Assembly (NCBI GenBank): GCA_030407085.1
Contig: CM059586.1
Location: 89,339,501 to 89,403,500 of the forward strand
DNA: 64,000 nt
Source: Trichopria drosophilae
Lineage: Eukaryota > Arthropoda > Insecta > Hymenoptera > Diapriidae
Reading direction: 5' to 3'
In this document: positions 10,760 to 20,860 of the stretch, one piece after another
Layout of the letters: each line of letters opens with the position of its first letter
Numbering within the stretch: position 1 is the first letter of the stretch
The notes under the pieces: generated by a model
Told to the model about the DNA's origin: nothing
Database searches by the model: none
What the model saw: the letters and a program-made list of their open reading frames with translations, nothing else
Made by a program: the position numbers and the translations under genes

Positions 10760-12640
10760 ACCGATTCTGGTTATAAATTTTATTAGCGTGTGCATTTAAT
10801 CATATTAACTGAGGGATTTGTTACATTATTCTGCAAATGTTAGCTGAGAAAGAAAAATTACCAAAGAAAAATTGCATTAATCATTTGTGAAAAAGAAGGC
10901 TAGCTTAAAATAATAATAAACACAATTTGATAGACTTAAATAGAATTTCGTGTATTAGCTTTAAAGATTAACGGGAGTTGCATAAAAAATTAAAATTTTT
11001 ACTTGCGGAGAAGAATCTCTGTTGTATATGTCGTGTTAGCAAAACATGTATATTCAAGTGGCTTCATTTCTAATTTTATTTCTAGGAAATCATAGTTTGG
11101 ACGAACTATACATTTTTTAGTTAATACCTTAACAAGTGCTTCAAACCCAAAGAATACGTTTTAACAATGAATATATTGTGAAATTTATGTTAGGAAACCT
11201 AATTACAAAAGCAAATTTTAATCTAAATTTGTTTAAAATGATTATATTAAGTGGCTCTTATTAAACTTAAGCATGTAAAGCATTAGTTCAGATTTGTGTT
11301 TTTAAACTGAAAAAGAAAAGACACCTTAAACGTACGTCTTAACGGTTTACCACCGCCACTAATCTGTTATTGTTAGAACATACAAATGGTCTATTTGGAA
11401 TTATATATAACATTTATAGAACGCGATTATGGACTGCTTCATGACTTTTAATATAATTCGATTTTTAATCCCTCAATGTGTTAATTTATTAAAAATGAAA
11501 CTAATGAGACAAATAATAAAATTAATGCAGTACATGTTTTTTGATGTATTTTAAATGAGCTTATCGATAAAATTATTTATTTCAATGAATTTTTAAGGGA
11601 AGGGTCTCATCTTAAAGATATCAAACTTATTTATTGACGGACAGTTCTTAACGTTTAAAAAAAAATCGAAAAATTCCTGTATTCTGTATGTTCCGAACGA
11701 GTTTATATGTTAAATATCGAGTTGAATTAAATCGAAAAAAGGCTCCTGAAATACATGTAAAAGTATATGTTCGAGGGCCCTCTTTTTCAACTTCAACCTC
11801 GATTATCTCGATTAATATTGGCCGTACGGTACGTTTTGTTCATTTTAAGAAAAATCACTGGCTCTGCACGACTCTTTTATCAAAATATTTGTATTTTCGT
11901 TTGTTGCTAGTAATAATGTTCAAAAGCTTTCCGATACGTTACAATTCTTATTTTTAATTATTCGACGTGGGTGAGATGATATTTTTTATAACTAGGACTC
12001 GTACAAGCAATAATTATGAAGGAATGGAATGATTTAACATCTTTTAATGCATCAATAATGCCCACCCCTTCCATTTAAAATAATAAAAAAACATGTACTG
12101 CATAATTTTTTTGTCCATTTTCGTGTATTAATGAATTAACTGAATTGAAGGATTAAACATGGAATTATGCTAGCAGTCCATAATCTCGTTATATAAATGG
12201 TATATATGATTCAAAATAATCGACTTGCATAGTCTAACGAAAACAGAGTAGTGAAATAAAAATTAAAAATTATACCAAAAAAGTTCCCAATTTGACATGG
12301 GCCTAATATATAAAGTATTGAAGTTATTTAAATAACTGTCCTTAACATCTCTATTTTTGTGCTAATCCAGGACTGTACTGAATGTATAATACGGTCTTTT
12401 GTTAGAAACGGAGAACTTAATGAATTAATTACTGTATTTAAGAACTGTGTCTTTGCAGAATGAATAAAGTTTCGCGAGGAAAGGTTGCAATCCCTACTAA
12501 GTGTCTATTGAATTATGTAATTAGGTCCAAAGTTAATTTGCTCATTTATATCAGCCTTCAAAAAAATAAAATATATAATACGTTAATAATAATTTTTCCT
12601 TTTGATATATTTTATACTACGAAAGAAAAAGTGGGACAAC
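10760..12640. other. AT-rich stretch, nothing recognised
   Basis: No terminal-repeat pair, tandem array or RNA gene found. An 89-codon plus frame at 11688-11957 is unremarkable. The 89-codon frame at 12460-12729 is in a different register from the duplicated frame at 12657. Confidence 0.35.
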
Positions 12641-12656
12641 AAACAGAGAGAGATAA

Positions 12657-12789
12657 ATGGGAAGGAAATGTGAAGCCGACAGCTGTTATGAGATGTTACG
12701 GAATAGAAAATAGGAATACATTAAAGTAGGATTTGAGGTTGATGCTAAAATGAAAAATATGCAGAATGATGAAAAAGCAGCTGAAGTAT
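12657..12789 (+). pseudogene. short duplicated frame, copy B
   Basis: Aligns in register with 8627-8722. Starting at the ATG, 18 codons lead to an in-frame TAG at 12711. The same frame then stays open for 25 more codons (EYIKVGFEVDAKMKNMQNDE and onward) to a TAG at 12787. The shared YE-L-NRK and EVDA blocks, and one indel of exactly three bases, argue for coding ancestry. The internal stop means this copy is not functional as written unless spliced. Confidence 0.3.
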
Positions 12790-13073
12790 AGAAAGATATA
12801 TCAATCGTTGAGTCAGTTATATTTTGATATGATTTAACAACATTTATTTAGCGTTTAAAAAATGTACTTAATTTCATAAATATGTTAGCTGATATGGGAG
12901 GCTTTATAAACAAACTTTGGTTCATTTTTAAATCAATTTTTAAAAGATATTAGCATTATTTTCAAGAACAGTTTTCAACCAATTATCTTCTCAGGAGTTT
13001 TTGACTTTTCTAAAACCTCTGATTCATTTGTCGAAAATATATAATAAATATAATATTAACGAAAATAAGGGAT

Positions 13074-13085
13074 GGGGGGGGGGGG
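13074..13085 (+). repeat. G12 homopolymer
   Basis: Twelve consecutive G in otherwise AT-rich DNA. Its mirror, a C12 run, lies at 61382-61393. Confidence 0.9.
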
Positions 13086-13458
13086 TACGGAAATTAATTT
13101 ACAAAAAACTATACATATAACTACTGCCATTTATCTATATACTCGATATCAATTTTTCTTCTCAAACATTGAATGATAACCATAACCTCACATTTTCAAC
13201 TGTTTAAATATAATTGATAAATGTACACCTACTTTAATTTTTTAGTATCTTCTGCCAGTTCCCAGGTTTCTAAAATGGCTTTAGCCATTATTTCTATGAT
13301 AACCTTTCTTCTCAACAAAATTGAATGATTATTAATCATCCGACGTCTCCACGTGACTTCATTTATTTACCGAAAAGATTGTATTTACAGATCGGTAGGA
13401 CATAATTAAACACACTAGTAGATGAAACGCTACAAAATGTTACTTGAGGCATTTTCTT

Positions 13459-13719
13459 TTATTTTTTTACAATGATGTTAGATGTGACCTTGAAAATGAC
13501 TTCGAAGACCAGTTCAGAGCTGGTCAAATTTGTTATTGAAAGGCCATATTTTTCCATCCAAGGAATTGAACAAACGAAAAATTGTACATCTTGATATATT
13601 CTAAAATATTGCCCAACTCGATCTCTGAATGTCATGTAAGGACAAATGTTTGTTATTGGTTGAAAACACAAATATGTTTGAAAATACACATTAGTGCTAT
13701 TGGCTATTTTTATGCTCAT
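13459..13719 (-). CDS. weak ATG open frame, unknown product
   Basis: An 86-codon ATG frame with mixed composition (segments TFRDRVGQYFRIYQDV and CSIPWMEKYGLSITNL). No domain is recognised. Frames of this size are expected by chance in 64 kb, and it lies in a patch with AGGTCA-type motifs resembling the repeats at 43.6 and 59.1 kb. Confidence 0.12.
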   Translation of the reverse strand: MSIKIANSTNVYFQTYLCFQPITNICPYMTFRDRVGQYFRIYQDVQFFVCSIPWMEKYGLSITNLTSSELVFEVIFKVTSNIIVKK

Positions 13720-13892
13720 CAGAATAATAATGTATCATCGAGATATTCCCGCTTTTAGCTTATAACAAACATATGACCTTTGTGTGACCTTCAGATATGT
13801 GATTTGGGCATGTTCAAGGTCATAATGTAAAATTGTCCGAGCGTTTCATATCTAGAGGGTGTCACTAAAATTTACCTAATCTCGAAACGTTT

Positions 13893-14169
13893 TTAACGAT
13901 CGTTAAAGTCAGATAGAAGGTCACAACGAATATGTGCTGAAATTGGTGAACTTAACATTCCTAAACAATTATTCGGTGATATCCATACTTTTGAGCCACC
14001 ACAGCACAGTATCATGGCTTTAAAAAACGGAATAAAATCCATACAAAATAGACCTATTCTATTGGGAAAAGGAATTCTAAATGTAAACATCAGATTTAAT
14101 GAAATGAAATATAATACAAATGTCTCGTTTAATTTGCACCGATCCTTTGAAACAAGACTGATTTGAACG
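13893..14169 (+). CDS. exon-like open stretch, unknown product
   Basis: About 91 codons are open between stops. There is no early ATG: the first Met lies near residue 56. The reading has balanced composition (segments RICAEIGELNIPKQLFGDIH, PPQHSIMALKNGI, RPILLGKGILNVNIRF). This looks more protein-like than most frames here, but I recognise no family and no flanking splice sites are convincing. It may be an exon, a remnant or chance. Confidence 0.17.
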
Positions 14170-14379
14170 ACATTTATGACCGTGAGTTCATGTCAGAACG
14201 ATGAAATAAGTGCGGAATAAAAACCTACGCTTAATTTACATTAAATTATAAATTATAAGAATCTCGATAATCGAAGACGCCCATAAAGTAACCAAGTTCA
14301 ATTACGGCATAGAAGAAGCAGCGTAACACCTTTAAATGCGAAAAAAACGATTTTCGAGGTGTATTTCTCAATTTTAATT

Positions 14380-14610
14380 ACGCGTACGAAATATATATCG
14401 CACGACCGGTATGGCGATTCGAAAAAAAAACCGATGCGATCGCAAAAAATGCCGGCCTTCCAACATGACCGTCGTTGCGCAGCGGCCTCCAAACTGGCCG
14501 ATCGAAAAAGGTCTGGACGCCGCCGCACCGTAACGCAACCGCTGCCGGGTGTCTATGTCATCATCTGTCGTCACACAGGTCGAGCTAATTACGGCAAAGA
14601 TGAGTAAAAT
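14380..14610. promoter_or_regulatory. CpG-rich islet
   Basis: A GC-rich block with many CpG (CGCACGACCGGTATGGCGA, GATCGAAAAAGGTCTGGACG, CGCCGCCGCACCG) within AT-rich flanks. Open frames run through it on both strands simply because stops are rare in GC-rich DNA. It could be a promoter/5' exon or a foreign insertion. No TATA/Inr arrangement is certain. Confidence 0.3.
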
Positions 14611-14739
14611 TCTTGACGACTCAGCTTTTACGCATAGTTTTATACTACATTGTTGAAATTACAATGTTAAAAATGTTAGAACAAATACGACGATTACACC
14701 GGACCACAAAAAAAACTTTGTGCAAGAAACGCAACTAGA

Positions 14740-15170
14740 TTATTCTTATAGATTTTGGGCCGCTGAATCCGAATTCGTGCACAAAAGTGGTCCTACACGT
14801 CTGAGTTTTTTTATATTTGAGGTTGAAGTGCAAAAAATTGCTTTTTTCAGGAAAATTTACACATTTACTGCAAGACAAAAATTGTAAACTGTAAAATGGA
14901 ACAAGACTGGGGTTCCCTATAGATTTTGGGCCACTGAGTCCAAAATCGGGCACAGAATTGGTCCTATATGTCCGAGTTTTTTTATATTTGAGGTTTAAAG
15001 TGCGAAAAATTACTTTTTACGGGAAAATTTACACGTTACTGCAAGAAAAAAAAATTTAAGCTGTAAAATGGAACAAGACTAGGTCATTTTTATAGATTTT
15101 GGGCCGCTGAATCTGAATTTGGGGATAGAATTGTTCCTATATGTCTAAAGTTTTTTTAAATCTGAGGTTT
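14740..15170 (+). repeat. tandem repeat, unit about 172 bp
   Basis: The phrase TATAGATTTTGGGCC starts at 14747, 14918 and 15091, giving periods of 171 and 173 bp. Each unit also carries GGTCCTA-ATGTC, GAGTTTTTTTATATTTGAGG, ACTGCAAG and ATGGAACAAGACT. A degenerate fourth unit lies near 15430-15580, and an inverted piece at about 15735-15790. TATAGATTTTGGG also occurs in the ACACAGGACC family (39.07 kb), and an ACACCGGACCACAAAA end lies just upstream at 14694, so the array probably expanded inside such an element. Confidence 0.7.
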
Positions 15171-15189
15171 ATGACTCCATATTCTATTT

Positions 15190-15375
15190 AAAATGTCCAG
15201 TTTTATATAATTTCTATAAAATTTGTATATAGATTTTATAAAATCTTTATATGAATATACAATCTTTACAATAACTTTATAAATTTTTTATAGAACCATT
15301 TTTTTATACTATTTTTATACAATTTTTATACAGTTCTTTTATTAAAATTTTATAAAAATTTTATAAAACTTTTCC
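15190..15375. repeat. simple AT-rich TTTTATA repeat
   Basis: Irregular repetition of TTTTATAAAATTT-type words between the third and fourth units of the neighbouring tandem array. It probably arose by slippage. Confidence 0.5.
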
Positions 15376-15799
15376 ACCTGGGATAAATTTTTTTTTGCGA
15401 GAAACTTGACAAATCTTGTGCAAGGAAAAAATTCAACTGTACAATGGATCAAGACTAAGTAATTCGTATCAATTTTTGGTTACTGATCAGTATCCAGAGT
15501 ACAGAATTTGTTCAACTAGTTTACATTTTTTTATGTTTGAGGATTGATTGTGAAAAAACTGCTTTTTGGACATATTTGAATTTCTTCAGATTCAGTGCAC
15601 GGAGAGACTTTTCATATGAATATTTCTAAAATTCTGTTTCGAAAACTGATATAAAAGGTAAGAATTTAGGGTAAAAGATGCAGTTTGCAGAAAAATTCGA
15701 ATACTGACATGAATTCTCCGAGTTATTATAGTTTAAACTTCAAATATAAAAAGCTCAGATGTATAGGACCAATTTAGAGCTCGAAAATTTGAGCACAAC

Positions 15800-16640
15800 C
15801 ACTACAATCAATATGTTATCCTGTAACGTTAGTATGTTATCACGTACAATATTTTTCGCTCAGTGAAGTGTTCGTTTAAAAATACATTCTTTCATTAGGT
15901 TGGGCAGAAAACGGGGAAACCCGTTCTTTTGCTAGCCAAAAACAATATTTGTTTTTAACATCTATTATGTACATAAAAAAAATAACAAAAAATGTTTTTT
16001 TTTTTAATCACATTGCAAAATCTACGTACTTTCACATAGTGTGTACAGTGTCCACGTACATTTTAGGTACAAAAATATTCCAAAATAGGTCTGTCAACAA
16101 TTGAAAACACGGCTTGTTCTACATAGGTCAAAATTAGCGGAATCAATTGACAAAATATTTTCTGTCTTGTAGGAAAAATTAGGGGATATTCGAAATAGTT
16201 TTAAGAAGCCTAGAAAAAATATCAGCGAAAAAAAATGATATTTTTCAGAAAAAAAATATTTTTATTTTGTCGAAAAATCGCTTTATTTCTCGAATTTTTT
16301 ATATATTTCAAAAATATGAAATGGGTTTTAAAGATTGAAACCCCTTCCATAATATGTGTTAATTTGATCTATACAAATCTCATAATGAGAAAATGGCAGC
16401 GTTTTTGATTAAAAAATTATTTAATTTTTCAAAAAGATCTATTAAGCGATTAAAATGAAAAAAAAAAATCGATATATCATTCAAATTACAATTATTCGTA
16501 AGAGAAAAAAGATACATATTCGCTTATTTTCCATACAGAATAACATATTTCAACTGCACTGTGACTGGCGACATGCTATTCGAGTGCATGCATCATTTAA
16601 GTTATGTATTGTTTTAACATGGAAAATAGCTAAAATTCGT
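15800..16640. other. AT-rich stretch, nothing recognised
   Basis: Poly-A/T-rich DNA. A 76-codon frame at 16455-16685 starts in a lysine-rich A-tract and has no motif. Confidence 0.35.
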
Positions 16641-16872
16641 TGCCATGAGGGTTTCGGTGTCGCTGAGTATGAATGTGATCTTTGATTTTCAAAATTCAAA
16701 ATGGCGGATTTAACATGACCAACAGATATATGAAATATAGCTTGATCGAGATAAAACTAAACACTCGGAGGTTTTTGGAGTTCCAGATTATGAATCTGAT
16801 AACAAACTCGTCGGAATTCCATTCAGGAAGTATGTTAAATTTTACTGCGTAATTAAATATATGTAACTGCAT

Positions 16873-17435
16873 TTAACCCCTTCGTTGGCACAGAAAATTC
16901 TACAAAAAGTGCCCAGAATGGCAGGAATTTTTTTTATCGCCATTTCGACTCCAACCCGTACTGAAGGGTTTTCGAGGTCGCTGATTACGAATTTGAACTC
17001 AAAATTTGCAAATTCAAAATGGCGAATCCAATATGGTGGCCGAAAATGAAAAAAATTACTTGATTGTGATGAAATTTGTTACTCCGTTTTTGAGGTTGCT
17101 GATTGCGAATGTGAATCCGCCATCTTGAATTTTGAAATTTCAAGCTTGAATTCGTAATTAGCAACCCCGAAAACCCCTGAGTAACAAATTTCGTTACTAT
17201 CGAGTAACTTTTTTCATTTTTTTTTCATTTTCGGCCGCCATATTGCATCCGCCATTTTGAATTTTTAAATTTTGACTTCTGATTCGGATTCAGCGACCCC
17301 AAAAACCCCCAAGTTAGACTTGGATTCCAAATCGGAGTTAATATACACAAGTTAAATACGCACTATTGCGTCGATGCCACACAGGGCACCTTCCAATTCC
17401 GCGCACTATTGCGTCAATGCCAACGAAAGGGTTAA
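16873..17435. mobile_element. piggyBac-like MITE
   Basis: TTAA at 16873-16876 and at 17432-17435 flanks an element with inverted ends CCCCTTCGTTGGCA and TGCCAACGAAAGGG. A TTAA duplication with ends starting CCC is the signature of piggyBac transposition. Inside is a second, larger palindrome built from GGTCGCTGATTACGAAT and AATGGCGAATCCAATATGG and their reverse complements. The right part has a GCGCACTATTGCGTC direct repeat. There is no transposase, so it must be mobilised in trans. Confidence 0.75.
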
Positions 17436-17654
17436 TTAAAATAATATAATAATATACCACTCTCTGCTAATGCCAAAACCAACGACGTGGACGTGGCGGT
17501 AGTTTGGTACCATGTTTTTTATTTTTTTTTATATTTTTTTTTACTTTTTCAATTTTATATAATATTTTTCTATTATCAGAATCATAATCTACAACCACAA
17601 AAATCCGCAGGTATCAAGTTTTTTCTTGCCCAAATAACTTTTCACATTTCTGTC

Positions 17655-17760
17655 CTATCTTACATCCACCATTTTGAATTTTGAAGATCTGAGATTAGAT
17701 TCATATTCAGCGACCCCGTAACCCCTCTAGTAACAAATTTCACTTATTTTTCATGTGAAG
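17655..17760 (-). repeat. solo copy of the dispersed GGCGGA/GCTGA motif
   Basis: Reads CATCCACCATTTTGAATTTT then ATTCAGCGACCCCGTAACCCC, matching the right arm of the MITE that ends at 17431. Confidence 0.5.
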
Positions 17761-17769
17761 AAAAATATG

Positions 17770-18600
17770 TAAAATGATTAAATCTACGTAAGCTGAATTT
17801 AAACGTACAGAATTGATTTCTGAATTTCTCAAAAACGGGATCAGTTACGATTAAACTAAACGTGGTTTTTTAAACTCGAATAGTATGCCAGTCATTCTGT
17901 ACAAACGGTTTTGGTTGACATTTCAGTCGAGCTTAGACATGCTCAGTGTGTACCCCCGTACTTCAATCGCCGCGCCCAAGTTAAACAAAAAAGTATATAC
18001 AATTACTCAATTTTGACCCTGGAATGTTGAAAAGTAACCTAGAAATTAAGATAGGGAATTATATTGAAATTATCCAAAGTTTTCATAACTAAAGAAATAT
18101 CTAAACTATAAGAAAATGTTTTGACTCTTAAACATTAATGGCTTAATGACTCATATTTCATGATCATTTTATAAAATCAATATAAATTGAGAAACACTTA
18201 ATTTGATTTACTTATTTCTGAAGAATGTTATTGAAAAATGTCGAACTGCAGACATGAATCGGTTTCATTCCATACGTATTTTATCTCATGAACTGCACGG
18301 CTCTAAAAAATCTTCATTCAAGTAATGCCTGGCATTGGCACAATGAAATGCTCGTTATTTCCATTAACTTTTATCGTTTGTTCTCGCCATATACACAAGA
18401 GTTTCCTAATCACTGTTAGTCACTAATAACGATTGAAAATAAAAATTACAATGTCGGTAACAATGCTGCGCGCATCAGTACGATCAATGTCGCTGATAAC
18501 GATAACGATGACTATAATGATCAGATTATTGCAACTATTTACGTCAAGAAAGTAGAAACTAGATCTGAAGTAAACAATATGAAATTAATTGAAGCAGAAG
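17770..18600. other. unannotated AT-rich stretch
   Basis: No repeat pair or coding signal found. GC rises slightly after 18.45 kb. Confidence 0.35.
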
Positions 18601-18618
18601 AATTAATTTAGGCGTCAT

Positions 18619-18891
18619 ATGTCCTATTTAGATTCCTACGGCGTTTACGACGCTTCCTGCGCCATCCAAGTCCATGCGTATTCACGACCTTCACGATCAA
18701 CCACACATCCTTATCTGTCTGTAAATGACTATAATCTCTCCTTACTCGTGCTGCACCTTATTATTATTTTTTCAACGATAGGACATGTACGGTGTGCGGC
18801 CGGCAAATACAAAGGACATTATTTTCAACTTCGTGCTCAGAGACAAAAGAGCACGGAGGATGTGACTTATACGGCAAATGCATTTTTTTAG
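18619..18891 (+). CDS. candidate small ORF, unknown product
   Basis: A 90-codon ATG frame in a GC-richer patch. Residues about 40-58 form a hydrophobic stretch (LSLLVLHLIIIFSTI) followed by a basic hydrophilic tail (GKYKGHYFQLRAQRQK). This could be a single membrane segment or late signal sequence, but no family is recognised and no introns or poly(A) signal can be tied to it. Composition is better than average for the window. Chance remains likely. Confidence 0.2.
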   Translation: MSYLDSYGVYDASCAIQVHAYSRPSRSTTHPYLSVNDYNLSLLVLHLIIIFSTIGHVRCAAGKYKGHYFQLRAQRQKSTEDVTYTANAFF

Positions 18892-18899
18892 CCTCTAAG

Positions 18900-20600
18900 T
18901 GATGAAATAAAATCCTCTATGAATAACGGTCGCTAATTACTTAGTATCTTGTGAAACCTGCTGTAAAGTATTCAGATCTCGACGGTAAACATTATTCGTT
19001 GGCTATTTAAGGGAACTATCGGTGACTCGATTAGAAACGACTCATTATGTACTGCGCTGATGGGATGTTTGTGTATATATGCAAATATCAAGTCACAAAT
19101 CATTCGATTTTTTAATATGTCTTTTACCTTTAAGGAACTGGCGGTTCTTGCACATAAAATTTAACGCTTTTATCTCTGATCAAAATACCAAGAACCTACA
19201 GCATTTACCGTATTCATCCTGCTTTAAAAAATGAATATATTTAATTTTATTTTTAAGTTACAATAATTTTATTTAGGCGCTTTATACGCGGAATATAAAA
19301 CCGAATACAATATGCCGAGGTTGGTTCAATAAAATATGCCGAACGTAACTTTTTAACAATATTTTTAAAAAAATCTATATATCAAAATTCTAGCAGGAAT
19401 TTTATGTAAAAGTGAAAAGTTTGAATACTTCGTTTGTATCTCCAACATTATTGCCAAATGATTCTTATAACATGAAATACAAATAATATTTGCGCCTTTT
19501 GTCGAGCGAATCACGATGTAACTGTGATATAAGCGCAAGTTAATATTTTTATTTTTTTTATAATTTTTTCTAGCCATAATTTTCCTAATGTCGGAAAGTC
19601 GTCCGCCTAATTACAGAAAAAAAAATGAGGGCCAAGCTTGGAGTTTCGATGCTGAGTTCGATTTCCAGTCGAATGCTCCTGCAATTTTTGCTCCAGAAAT
19701 TTTCAACCTTCATTCTCAACAGGAAATTAGATTAATATTGACTTGAACGTTTAAAAGTATCGAGGAATTAGTCTATATATGAAATAAAACCTTGTTGCCT
19801 CCAATCGACGAAACAATTCCAGTTGGAAAAAAGAGCTATATCATGAGGTTTCTTTTTCTCGAAATATGTGTTGTCTTCCTTTTTTCGGTTTTCTATTTTT
19901 CCTTTTTCAATACGTTCCATTGTATTGTAGGCTTAATTTGTCCTTTTCCATTTTTCCCTTATATTGTTGTCGTTTTTTCTTCTATTGATGAAAATGAATA
20001 TGTATATGTGTAATCATGGCGAAGAAACTTTCAAGTAGGATCTGGGTACACAATTACAGCAGCAAGCCGTGATACAGAATGATCCAGAAAGAGCAAACTG
20101 GAACTTTCATCACATACATGGAAATACTGCAAACTAAGGGTCGAGATTTCACAAAAGCCAAAACTAGGGGTTGAGATAAATGAAGTTTAAAAGAAATTCT
20201 CGGCGTAATCTTTGAATGAAACCGTACAGAAATATTACCAAAACATTTTTAAACTTGCTGGGTCGCACGTGTGGAGGGGAATTGAAGCTACAAGAGTTTG
20301 TTTTTTGTAATCATTGACTTCGCAGCAAATAATAAAATGCAAATGGGTAAAAATGAAAAACTGTTGTCTCAATTTTGTCATTGTGGTTTTTACATAAATC
20401 TGTAGACATATTGTGAAAAATTAGTCCATTGTCGGTGGATCTTTTGTTTCTAACAGTCTTTTAAATAATTGTTAATGTGCACCAATTTCTTTTGACCAAA
20501 CATAATTATTAAAATATAAATTTAAATAATTAATATAATTTTTATCAAGTTTTGGTTTATATCGCTCATTCGAAAATAAAAATAAATATAAGAATAAAAT
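18900..20600. other. AT-rich stretch with one tRNA-like fragment candidate
   Basis: Mostly unrecognised. Near 19640-19690 the phrase GCTGAGTTCGATTTCCAGTC resembles a pol III B box, but no A box or cloverleaf can be built. The 70- and 73-codon frames here are hydrophobic AT-rich translations without motif. Confidence 0.3.
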
Positions 20601-20689
20601 ATATAACACGAATTAAGGTCAGTTGGAGGGCACAGATTTTACCCAAATTAAATAAAAGAAGCACGGGTGTAATGGGAGGGCCAAAAACT

Positions 20690-20735
20690 TTCTTGACGTT
20701 TCGACTAACAAATTCAGGTCCTCTTCAGAAGGTAT
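20690..20735 (-). ncRNA. hammerhead-ribozyme-like motif of the Penelope element
   Basis: Read on the minus strand: CCTTCTGAAGAGGACC, a short linker, then GTTAGTCGAAACGTC. Penelope-like elements carry hammerhead ribozymes in their terminal repeats, with the core CUGAUGA...GAAA. Here the core is recognisable but reads CTGAAGAG, with one substituted core base. It lies about 150 bp downstream of the endonuclease region in the right orientation. Self-cleaving activity is doubtful because of the substitution. Confidence 0.45.
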
Positions 20736-20759
20736 ACCAACCAAAACCGATGCAAATTG

Positions 20760-20860
20760 CTCGAATTTACACTACATAAACAAATATACACACTTACACA
20801 CATATGTATACACATTCTCATCTGCATGCACACAATTACACTTGTGCGCATAAATATGTA
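20760..20860 (+). repeat. CA/TA-rich microsatellite-like tract
   Basis: Irregular run of ACAC, CATATGTATACACA and ATACACACTTACACACA between the hammerhead-like motif and the endonuclease remnant. Confidence 0.5.

Noticed and set aside
14740..15170. CRISPR array
   Set aside because: The repeats are long (about 172 bp), contiguous and without spacers, in eukaryotic DNA.
19630..19700. possible tRNA or SINE (GAGTTCGATTTCC box-B-like word)
   Set aside because: No box A, no acceptor or anticodon stem can be built; single motif only.
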